Shown in pieces: positions 23,627-31,031 of a DNA stretch of 36,896 nt. The position numbers and the translations under genes were made by a program. Within the stretch, counting starts at the first letter, position 1, and every line of letters starts with the position of its first letter. The stretch comes from CAWDPQ01 sp049642465. GTDB lineage: Bacteria > Acidobacteriota > Vicinamibacteria > Vicinamibacterales > 2-12-FULL-66-21. Below the pieces are notes generated by a model, which made no database searches, was not told the origin of the DNA, and was given only the letters and a program-made list of their open reading frames with translations. The stretch covers positions 1 to 36,896 of the forward strand of contig JBAROV010000152.1 in assembly GCA_049642465.1 (NCBI GenBank), written 5' to 3'.

Positions 23627-26083
23627 ATGACTCGACTCCGCCGCATCACACGAAGGCTTTTGCATGCCCCGCTTTTCACATCCGTCGCCGTTCTCACGCT
23701 GGCGCTCGGAATTGGCGCGAATACCGCGATTTTCAGCGTCGTCCGGGGCGTGTTGCTGAAGCCTCTGCCATTCGAAGACGCCGACCGGCTCGTCGGGGTG
23801 TGGCACACGGCGCCCGGGCTCGGCATCGAGACGATGAACCAGGCGCCCTCGACGTACTTCATGTATCGCGAACAGGGTGTGGCGTTCGAGGACATCGGGC
23901 TCTGGGACAACACCTCGGTGTCCGTCACGGGCACTGGGGAGCCCGAACGCGTGCAGGCGCTGCTCGTGACCGACGGCACACTGCCGGTGCTGCGGGTGGA
24001 ACCGTACATCGGCCGCCGGTTCACGAAAGACGACGACACTCATAACGCACCTGAACGCACGATGCTGGCGTATGCGTACTGGCAACGGAAGTTCGGCTCT
24101 GATCCGAATGTGGTAGGCCGCCAAATCGTGGTGGACGGCAAGCCGCGTGAAATCATCGGCGTACTGCCGGCGCAGTTCCGGTTTCTCAACCAGAACCCCC
24201 AGCTGTTGTTGCCATTCCGCTTCAATCGCGCGGAGATCTTTCTCGGCAACTTCAGCTATCAGGGCGTCGCCCGCCTGAAGATCGGCATTACGATCGAGCA
24301 GGCAAACGCGGATGTCGCGCGCATGATTCCGCATCTCATCGAGAAGTTCCCCCTGCCGCCAGGCTTCCAGAAGGAAATGTTCAACGATGTGAGGCTCGGC
24401 CCGAAGGTGCGGCCGCTCTCCGAAGACGTGATCGGAGACATCGGGCAGGTGTTGTGGGTGCTCCTGGGAACCGTCGGGATCGTGCTGCTCATCGCCTGCG
24501 CGAACGTGGCCAATCTGTTTCTCGTGCGCGCCGAAGGGCGTCAGCAGGAGCTGGCGATCCACGCAGCGCTCGGAGCGAACTGGCGTCGAATCACTTGGGA
24601 GCTGCTCTCCGAGAGCCTGACGCTGGCTCTGCTTGGGGGCGCGGTGGGACTCGGCCTCGCCTATGCCGGAATTCGAACGCTCGTTGCGATTGCGCCCGAA
24701 GGGCTTCCACGCATCCAGGACATCACGATCGATCCACTGGTGCTGCTCTTCACGCTCGCCATTTCGATCGTTGCCGGCGTTCTGTTCGGCGTGATCCCGG
24801 TATTCAAATTCGCGACGCCATATCTGGCGGGCGCGCTCAAGGAGGGCGGACGCTTGTCGAGTGCCGGCCGCGAGCGCCATCGGGCACGTAACGCGCTGGT
24901 CGTCGTGGAGATCGGCCTCGCGGTGGTGCTGCTCGTGGCCTCCGGGCTGATGATCCGCACGTTCATTGCGATGCGCCAGGTCGACCCGGGATTCATCGGT
25001 TCGGACGAGGTGTTGACGCTCCGGATCTCGATCCCCGAAACGCTCATCAAGGACGCCGATCAGACCGCCCGCACGCACGAGCAGATCGTTCGCCGACTCG
25101 AGCAGGTCCCCGGCGTCAGATCTGTTGGCGTCTCATCGTCCATCACGATGGATGGATATGACAGCAACGATCCAGTCTTCGTCGAAGACTTTCCTGCACC
25201 AGCCGATCGCCTGCCTCCGCTCCGCCGGTTCAAGTGGATCGGTCAGAACTATTTCAAAACGATGGGGAATCGGTTGATCGCGGGCCGAGACATTACGTGG
25301 GCCGACGTCTACGCGCATGCGCCGGTGGTGGTCGTCACCGAGAATTTTGCCCGCGAGTTCTGGAAGGAGCCGTCGGTCGCGATCGGCAGGCGCATCCGGC
25401 AAAGTCCGAAGAACCCCTGGCGCACGATCGTGGGCGTCGTCGCAGACGCGCGAGACGACGGTGTGGTGCGGCCTGCCCCGGGGATCGTGTACTGGCCGAT
25501 GGTGATCAACGAGTTCTGGACCGAGCAGGTCTGGATCGCCCGCAACATGGGCTACGCGATTCGCACCTCGCGCCTCGGATCGCCGACGCTGCTCAAAGAG
25601 GTCCAACAGGCCGTGTGGAGCGTCAATCCGAATCTGCCCGTGGCAAACGTGCAGACGCTCGACGAAATCCGCGCTGATTCGATGGCACAAACCTCGTTTG
25701 CGCTCGTCATGCTCAGCATCGCCGCGGCCGTCGCATTTCTCCTCGGTATCGTCGGGATCTACGGCGTGATCTCCTACATCGCCACCCAGCGGACCCGTGA
25801 GATCGGGATCCGCATCGCTCTCGGCGCGGCTCGAGGCGATGTGAGCCGGCTCTTCCTGCGCCATGGACTCGTTCTTGCCGGCATCGGCATCGCACTGGGC
25901 GTCGTCGCCGCGGCTTTCGTGAGCCGCGTCATGGCAGCCCTGCTCTTCGGCGTCGGCGCCGTGGATGCGATCACCTACATCGTCGTCGCGCTCGGACTGG
26001 GTGGAACGGCGCTCCTGGCGAGCTACATTCCCGCGTTGCGGGCGGCGCGGGTCGATCCGGCGGATGCGCTCAGGAATTACTGA
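23627..26083 (+). CDS. ADOP-type MacB/FtsX-like ABC transporter permease (2)
   Basis: 818 aa with the same duplicated plan as the permease at 2201: N-terminal helix with L-A-L-G-I-G-A-N-T-A-I-F, MacB-like periplasmic core, FtsX bundle near 280-420 (L-L-I-A-C-A-N-V-A-N-L-F-L-V-R), second core, and C-terminal bundle (Q-R-T-R-E-I-G-I-R-I-A-L-G-A). The two copies differ enough to be old paralogs, not a recent duplication. No ATPase partner is encoded nearby. First gene of a plus-strand run that continues with the propeller protein, argG and a dehydrogenase; whether they share a transcript is unclear. No Shine-Dalgarno before the ATG. Confidence 0.92.
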   Translation: MTRLRRITRRLLHAPLFTSVAVLTLALGIGANTAIFSVVRGVLLKPLPFEDADRLVGVWHTAPGLGIETMNQAPSTYFMYREQGVAFEDIGLWDNTSVSVTGTGEPERVQALLVTDGTLPVLRVEPYIGRRFTKDDDTHNAPERTMLAYAYWQRKFGSDPNVVGRQIVVDGKPREIIGVLPAQFRFLNQNPQLLLPFRFNRAEIFLGNFSYQGVARLKIGITIEQANADVARMIPHLIEKFPLPPGFQKEMFNDVRLGPKVRPLSEDVIGDIGQVLWVLLGTVGIVLLIACANVANLFLVRAEGRQQELAIHAALGANWRRITWELLSESLTLALLGGAVGLGLAYAGIRTLVAIAPEGLPRIQDITIDPLVLLFTLAISIVAGVLFGVIPVFKFATPYLAGALKEGGRLSSAGRERHRARNALVVVEIGLAVVLLVASGLMIRTFIAMRQVDPGFIGSDEVLTLRISIPETLIKDADQTARTHEQIVRRLEQVPGVRSVGVSSSITMDGYDSNDPVFVEDFPAPADRLPPLRRFKWIGQNYFKTMGNRLIAGRDITWADVYAHAPVVVVTENFAREFWKEPSVAIGRRIRQSPKNPWRTIVGVVADARDDGVVRPAPGIVYWPMVINEFWTEQVWIARNMGYAIRTSRLGSPTLLKEVQQAVWSVNPNLPVANVQTLDEIRADSMAQTSFALVMLSIAAAVAFLLGIVGIYGVISYIATQRTREIGIRIALGAARGDVSRLFLRHGLVLAGIGIALGVVAAAFVSRVMAALLFGVGAVDAITYIVVALGLGGTALLASYIPALRAARVDPADALRNY

Positions 26084-26145
26084 AGGCGTCAGCCGCAAAT
26101 CGGCAGCGTGTTTAGTCAGGCGGATCTGGGCGACAATATGCGTTC

Positions 26146-27624
26146 ATGCTGAAGGCCCTACTCAAGTTCCTCAAGTACGCCGGCTTCGCCGTCATCGTGC
26201 TCGTCGCGATGGGCGCCCTCCTTTTCATGTTCGGTCTTCGGGTGGTGCTCGACGGCGGAGGCTCCCCGCATCTTCGCTTCGTCAAATCCGCCGACGCGCA
26301 GGCCGAGGAACTCGCCCGCCATCGCGAGGCTCAGCGCGCGCAGCCTCCGCCACCGGCGCCGGTCGCGCCCGAACCTCCCGCCCCAACGAGCGAGGGGACT
26401 CCGGCCGACGTGACGAAGCCATCGCTTCCCTCGCCCATCGCACCCGCCAGTACGCCCAGGGGATCCACCTATTGGACCGATTTCCGCGGCCCGTTGCGCG
26501 ATGGCCATTATCGACAGCAGGCCATTCGTACCGACTGGCCGGCCGATGGTCTCAAGCCGCTCTGGAAGGAACCGATCGGCGGCGGCTATGCGTCAATCGT
26601 GATCGCCAACGGGCGCGCGTTCACCATCGAGCAACGCGGAGCGCAGGAAGTCGTGGCGGCATACGACGTCGCGAGTGGACGCGAACTCTGGACGAACGGA
26701 TGGAACGCCGCGTTCCGCGAAATGATGGGCGGGGACGGTCCGCGCGCGACCCCGACGTGGGCCGAGGGCCGCGTCTACGCGCTCGGCGCGCAGGGAGAGT
26801 TTCGCGCGATCGAGGACGGCACCGGCCGAGCGGTGTGGCGCACCAACATCCTCGAGGATGCCGGAGCGCGTAATCTGCAATGGGGTATGTCGGCTTCACC
26901 GCTCGTCGTGAACAACACGGTTGTCGTGCTGCCCGGCGGTCCTAACGGACAATCTGTCGTTGCCTACGATCGTGCGAGCGGAACGCGCGCCTGGTCGGCA
27001 CAGGGGGATCAGCAGGCCTATTCCTCGCCGATGCTGGTCACACTTGCCGGAGTCCGGCAGATCGTCGTGTTCTCCGCCGCGCGATTGATGGGATTGTCGT
27101 CTGACGGCGGCAAGGTGCTCTGGGAGTACCCGTGGAAGACGCAGTTCGACATCAACGCGTCGCAGCCACTCGTCGTCGGGGATAATCGACTGTTCCTTTC
27201 CAGTGGATACGGAACAGGAGCGGCGGTGATCGAACTCACTCGCACGGGTGACGCACTGTCGGTCCGCGAAGTGTGGCGCAACATTCGAATGAAGAATCAG
27301 TTCAGCAGCTCGGTGCTCCAGGACGGATATATCTACGGCCTGGATGAAGCAATCCTTGCCTGCGTAGACGCAGCGACCGGAGATCTGAAATGGAAGGGCG
27401 GGCGCTACGGCTACGGACAGGTGATCCTCGCCAGCGGCCACCTGGTCGTCCTCACCGAAGATGGCAACCTCGCGCTGGTACGGGCAACGCCGGAGCGACA
27501 CGAGGAGCGGGTCCGATTCCCGGTACTCGAAGGGAAAACGTGGAATGTTCCGGCGATGTCGGATGGCTTTCTTCTGGTGCGAAATCTCGCTGAAATGGCC
27601 GCGTTCGATTTGCGGCCACGCTAA
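26146..27624 (+). CDS. membrane-anchored PQQ-like beta-propeller protein
   Basis: 492 aa. One N-terminal transmembrane helix (about 9-35), a Pro/Ala-rich linker (about 60-105), then an eight-bladed-type propeller with PQQ/BamB-like repeats: V-V-A-A-Y-D-V-A-S-G-R-E-L-W, A-I-E-D-G-T-G-R-A-V-W, V-A-Y-D-R-A-S-G-T-R-A-W, and C-V-D-A-A-T-G-D-L-K-W. No cytochrome motif or obvious PQQ-dehydrogenase catalytic residues were seen, so a scaffold or sensor role is more likely than an enzyme. GACAAT lies 8 nt before the ATG, a possible leaderless -10. Ends 6 nt before argG. Confidence 0.8.
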   Translation: MLKALLKFLKYAGFAVIVLVAMGALLFMFGLRVVLDGGGSPHLRFVKSADAQAEELARHREAQRAQPPPPAPVAPEPPAPTSEGTPADVTKPSLPSPIAPASTPRGSTYWTDFRGPLRDGHYRQQAIRTDWPADGLKPLWKEPIGGGYASIVIANGRAFTIEQRGAQEVVAAYDVASGRELWTNGWNAAFREMMGGDGPRATPTWAEGRVYALGAQGEFRAIEDGTGRAVWRTNILEDAGARNLQWGMSASPLVVNNTVVVLPGGPNGQSVVAYDRASGTRAWSAQGDQQAYSSPMLVTLAGVRQIVVFSAARLMGLSSDGGKVLWEYPWKTQFDINASQPLVVGDNRLFLSSGYGTGAAVIELTRTGDALSVREVWRNIRMKNQFSSSVLQDGYIYGLDEAILACVDAATGDLKWKGGRYGYGQVILASGHLVVLTEDGNLALVRATPERHEERVRFPVLEGKTWNVPAMSDGFLLVRNLAEMAAFDLRPR

Positions 27625-27630
27625 CGCCGA

Positions 27631-29025
27631 ATGGCAAACATTCTTCAGAAGCTCCCCTCAGGCGAAAAAGTCGGCATTGCGTTTTCCGGCGGCCTCGACA
27701 CGAGCGCGGCATTGCACTGGATGCGGGCCAAGGGAGCCATCCCCTACGCCTACACGGCCAATCTCGGTCAGCCTGACGAACCAGACTATGACGAAATTCC
27801 ACGCCGTGCGCTGCACTACGGTGCCGAGAAAGCGCGCCTGATCGACTGTCGCGCGCAACTCGTGAGCGAAGGGCTCGCCGCGCTTCAGGCTGGCGCATTT
27901 CATGTTTCCACGGCCGGTGTCGCCTACTTCAACACGACGCCCCTCGGACGTGCCGTGACGGGGACGCTGCTCGTCAACGCGATGCGCGAAGATGACGTGC
28001 ACATCTGGGGCGATGGCAGCACCTTCAAGGGAAACGACATCGAGCGGTTCTACCGCTACGGGTTGCTGGCGAATCCCAACCTTCGAATTTACAAGCCTTG
28101 GCTCGACCAGGCGTTCATCGACGAACTCGGCGGACGCGCGGAGATGTCGGAGTACATGCGTCACGCCGGCTTCGAGTACCGGATGAAGGCTGAAAAAGCC
28201 TACTCAACCGACTCGAACATGCTCGGGGCGACGCACGAGGCCAAAGATCTCGAGCAACTGAGCACGAGTATGCGGATCGTCGAGCCAATCATGGGCGTCC
28301 CATTCTGGCGAGACGATGTGACGGTCAAGCGCGAGGAAGTTTCCGTCCGCTTCGAGGAAGGACAGCCAGTCGCGCTCAATGGCATGTCATTCAAGGATTC
28401 GGTGCAGCTTCTGCTCGAAGCCAACCGGATCGGAGGCCGTCACGGCCTCGGCATGAGCGATCAGATCGAGAATCGCATCATTGAAGCCAAGAGCCGTGGC
28501 ATCTACGAAGCGCCGGGAATGGCGCTGTTGTTCATCGCATACGAGCGTCTCATCACCGGAATTCACAACGAGGATACGATCGAGCAGTATCGCGATCACG
28601 GCCGTCGGCTCGGCCGATTGCTGTACCAGGGACGCTGGTTCGATCCGCAGGCGATGATGCTGCGCGAGACCGCGCAACGCTGGGTCGCCCGCGCGATTAC
28701 CGGAGAGGTCGTCGTCGAACTGCGGCGCGGAAACGATTATTCGATCCTCAACACCAGCTCGCCGAATCTCACCTACCATCCCGAGCGGCTGACGATGGAA
28801 AAAGGAGAGTCGATGTTTTCACCGCAGGATCGCATCGGTCAATTGACGATGCGGAATCTCGACATCGTCGATACACGCGACAAGCTGCTGATCTACACCA
28901 AAGCGGGTGTGCTGTCTCTGGGAAGCGGCAACGCGCTCCCGCAGGCGACCGGCGAGCATTCGATAGACAGGAGTTCGGCAGATCAGGATGGGTCTACAGG
29001 AGATCAGGAGTTCAGGAATAAGTAA
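27631..29025 (+). CDS. argG: argininosuccinate synthase
   Basis: 464 aa, the long (E. coli-type) ArgG. ATP pyrophosphatase P-loop A-F-S-G-G-L-D-T-S at 18-26, citrulline/aspartate-site segments such as H-I-W-G-D-G-S-T-F-K-G-N-D and N-R-I-G-G-R-H-G-L-G-M-S-D-Q-I-E-N-R-I, and the C-terminal T-G-E-V-V-V-E-L-R-R-G-N-D-Y. It condenses citrulline and aspartate in arginine synthesis. No other arg gene is in the window, so it is an orphan here. The last 20 or so residues (polar, ending E-F-R-N-K) exceed the family norm and are encoded by a CAGGAG-rich repetitive stretch. No Shine-Dalgarno; the start is 6 nt after the propeller gene. Confidence 0.95.
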   Translation: MANILQKLPSGEKVGIAFSGGLDTSAALHWMRAKGAIPYAYTANLGQPDEPDYDEIPRRALHYGAEKARLIDCRAQLVSEGLAALQAGAFHVSTAGVAYFNTTPLGRAVTGTLLVNAMREDDVHIWGDGSTFKGNDIERFYRYGLLANPNLRIYKPWLDQAFIDELGGRAEMSEYMRHAGFEYRMKAEKAYSTDSNMLGATHEAKDLEQLSTSMRIVEPIMGVPFWRDDVTVKREEVSVRFEEGQPVALNGMSFKDSVQLLLEANRIGGRHGLGMSDQIENRIIEAKSRGIYEAPGMALLFIAYERLITGIHNEDTIEQYRDHGRRLGRLLYQGRWFDPQAMMLRETAQRWVARAITGEVVVELRRGNDYSILNTSSPNLTYHPERLTMEKGESMFSPQDRIGQLTMRNLDIVDTRDKLLIYTKAGVLSLGSGNALPQATGEHSIDRSSADQDGSTGDQEFRNK

Positions 29026-29046
29026 CAGGACGACAAGAGGAGCGCC

Positions 29047-29946
29047 GTGACAGACACCGTCGGATTCATCGGCCTCGGCCTCATGGGGAAGCCCATGGCC
29101 ACGAACCTGCTGCGCCGCGGGTTCAATCTCGTGGTCAACAGTCGAAGTCCAGCGCCCGTTGACGCACTGGTCGCTGCTGGCGCGGAGCGGGGGACGACGC
29201 CGGCCGATGTCGCGCGCAAAGCCACGCGAATCGTGACAATGGTCCCCGACTCGCCGGATGTCGAGCGCGTACTCGAGGGGCCCGACGGCGTGTTCAGCGC
29301 GATGCAGCGGGGCACAATCCTGATTGACTGCAGCAGCATTGCGCCAGCGGTGGCCCGGAGACTCGCGGCGCGGGCCCGCGAGCTCGGCGCCTCGATGCTC
29401 GATGCCCCGGTGAGCGGCGGTGAGATCGGTGCGATCAACGCGTCCTTGTCGATCATGGTCGGAGGAGATGCGGCGACGTTTGCCGCGGCCCGGCCCATTT
29501 TTGACGCGATGGGGAATCCCGAGCGCGTCATTCACATCGGCGAATCCGGCTCCGGACAGATCTGCAAAGTCTGCAATCAGATGGTGATCGGCGGCGCGCT
29601 CGGCGCGGTCAGCGAAGCGTTTGCGCTAGCGCGCAAAGCGGGAGTGGACGCGGGCCGCGTGCGCGCGGCGCTGCTCGGTGGATTTGCCGCAAGCCGTGTG
29701 CTCGAAGTCCACGGCGAACGCATGTTGCAAGGGAACTACAAGCCCGGGTTCCGGGCCGAGTTGTACGCGAAGGACATGCGAATCGCCGGACAGACGCTCG
29801 CGGAATACGAAACGCCCGCGCTCGTCTCCAGCGCCGTCCAGCAACTCATCACCGCCATGGTCGCATCGGGCCAGGGCGAGCAAGATTATTCGGCGCTCGC
29901 AACCGTCGTATTCAAGCTCGCCGGACTCGCGCCCACATTCGATTGA
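29047..29946 (+). CDS. NAD(P)-dependent beta-hydroxyacid dehydrogenase (3-hydroxyisobutyrate dehydrogenase / tartronate-semialdehyde reductase family)
   Basis: 299 aa from GTG 29047, preceded by GAGGAG. N-terminal Rossmann motif F-I-G-L-G-L-M-G (7-14), substrate-binding D-A-P-V-S-G-G (119-125), and catalytic lysine K174 in G-Q-I-C-K-V-C-N-Q, all as in the family. Members interconvert beta-hydroxyacids and semialdehydes (methylmalonate, malonate or tartronate semialdehyde); substrate cannot be read from the sequence. Reduction of malonate semialdehyde from the inositol pathway is a speculative link, 13 kb away. The stop codon lies within a palindromic terminator. 21 nt after argG. Confidence 0.88.
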   Translation: MTDTVGFIGLGLMGKPMATNLLRRGFNLVVNSRSPAPVDALVAAGAERGTTPADVARKATRIVTMVPDSPDVERVLEGPDGVFSAMQRGTILIDCSSIAPAVARRLAARARELGASMLDAPVSGGEIGAINASLSIMVGGDAATFAAARPIFDAMGNPERVIHIGESGSGQICKVCNQMVIGGALGAVSEAFALARKAGVDAGRVRAALLGGFAASRVLEVHGERMLQGNYKPGFRAELYAKDMRIAGQTLAEYETPALVSSAVQQLITAMVASGQGEQDYSALATVVFKLAGLAPTFD

Positions 29947-29970
29947 GGACTGACGACTGCAGTCCTCAAT
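29942..29970. terminator. palindromic bidirectional terminator between convergent genes
   Basis: A perfect 11-bp inverted repeat, ATTGAGGACTG / CAGTCCTCAAT, with a 7-nt loop. It overlaps the dehydrogenase stop codon and ends 3 nt before the stop of the convergent gene at 29974. The first 16 bases after ATTG (29946-29961) match 18835-18850 in the GATTG array with one change, showing a common origin. Confidence 0.75.
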
Positions 29971-29973
29971 GGT

Positions 29974-30795
29974 CTATTTGTCGATAATCCTGTAATCGGC
30001 TGGGACGGTGAACAAATCGGCCGGGAGCGTCGCCGTGGAGACGTCGGTGACGCGGTTGGTGAACTTCATATCGCCGAACTGCTTGAGCAGGCCGGCCATT
30101 TCCCCGCCACCCTCGATTTCCATCTTGAGCTCGGTCAGATACGCGAGCCCGGATGCACCTGCGAATGATTCGATCAGTCGATCGAGCCCCATCGATCCGA
30201 CCCCCGGCATGGCGCGAGTCAGCGTCGAGAGGCTCTGTTTCGCCGACGCCGATTGAAAGGCGATGTACTCGGCGACGCCAGGGCCTGATTTGGCGACCCA
30301 GGCCGATCCGTCCATCCGGACCTTCACATCCTTCATCATCTCGGCGGCTTGCGGAGGCATCTGCGAGCCTGCCGCCATTTCAGCCATGCTGATGGTCAGC
30401 GAGATCGCCTGCTCGTCGCATTTGGCGCCCTCGATCAGTTTTGACTGACCAGTAGGCTTGACCGAAGCGTCCACCTTCGGCATCGGCATCGTTTCCCCTG
30501 GCTTTCCGGTGGGGAGCGAATCCGGCGTCAGAATCCGCGCCGTCTTCTCCGCCGGGTTCAGCATGATGATTTGGCTGGTTTGGGCGTCGATAATCGTGGA
30601 GAACTGCTGTTCCCCAACCTGCAGGTCGGTGCGGGACTTGTATCCCTTGATGTGCGTCACCATCGTCGGCGTGACGCCGCCCATCATGGCCGCCATCGGC
30701 CCTTCGAGCGTCGTGGTGGACGTCACTTTTACGTCCGCGACGAGCGGACTCGAGCAGATGGCCAGAAGGAGCGCAACAGTGACCCAGCGTTTCAT
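29974..30795 (-). CDS. periplasmic protein of unknown function (DUF4412-like)
   Basis: 273 aa from ATG 30793-30795, which has Shine-Dalgarno GGAGAG about 6 nt upstream and gives a clear signal peptide (M-K-R-W-V-T-V-A-L-L-L-A-I-C) ending near A21; a longer frame to 30873 lacks these. The mature protein opens with T-S-T-T-T-L-E-G, a Met-rich stretch (M-A-A-M-M-G-G) and I-K-G-Y-K-S-R-T-D, with later segments that alternate beta strands and Met/Pro-rich loops. It vaguely recalls DUF4412/LolA-like periplasmic proteins, without a firm match. Methionine content is high for this genome, which could mean metal or oxidant contact. Function unknown. Confidence 0.72.
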   Translation of the reverse strand: MKRWVTVALLLAICSSPLVADVKVTSTTTLEGPMAAMMGGVTPTMVTHIKGYKSRTDLQVGEQQFSTIIDAQTSQIIMLNPAEKTARILTPDSLPTGKPGETMPMPKVDASVKPTGQSKLIEGAKCDEQAISLTISMAEMAAGSQMPPQAAEMMKDVKVRMDGSAWVAKSGPGVAEYIAFQSASAKQSLSTLTRAMPGVGSMGLDRLIESFAGASGLAYLTELKMEIEGGGEMAGLLKQFGDMKFTNRVTDVSTATLPADLFTVPADYRIIDK

Positions 30796-31031
30796 GCAGA
30801 CTCTCCAATAAGTGTGACCAGATGATGGTAACAGCAAGCACTCAATGGATTCGGCTGCTGCCCCGTGGTGCATGAATATTTATACGATTGCACGCGATGA
30901 GGGTTCGGCTGAACTTGGCGTTTCCACCCGGGCGGCTCGCCTCGCTCCGATGAAAACGCTCCGCCGGGAATAGGCGAACTGAGTAAGATCTCGTCCGTGC
31001 CTGCGATCCGGATAACCCACGGCGCGTCGAC
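30796..31031. other. 236-bp divergent intergenic region with AT-rich island
   Basis: Separates the periplasmic protein gene from the kinase gene. An AT-rich island near 30870-30890 (ATATTTATACG) stands out from the GC-rich background and may carry a promoter for either gene. TAAGAT at 30984-30989 is a possible -10 for the kinase, giving a leader of about 35 nt. No operator palindrome recognised. Confidence 0.4.

Noticed and set aside
21972..23630. A 552-codon open frame on the plus strand opposite the GH20 gene
   Set aside because: It is entirely antisense to a gene with intact GH20 motifs, its composition is Arg/His/Val-rich as expected from a high-GC shadow frame, and no domain is recognisable.
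2201..26083. The two ADOP permeases as a recent duplication
   Set aside because: They share only motif-level similarity and differ in length and periplasmic sequence, as expected of old paralogs common in this phylum.
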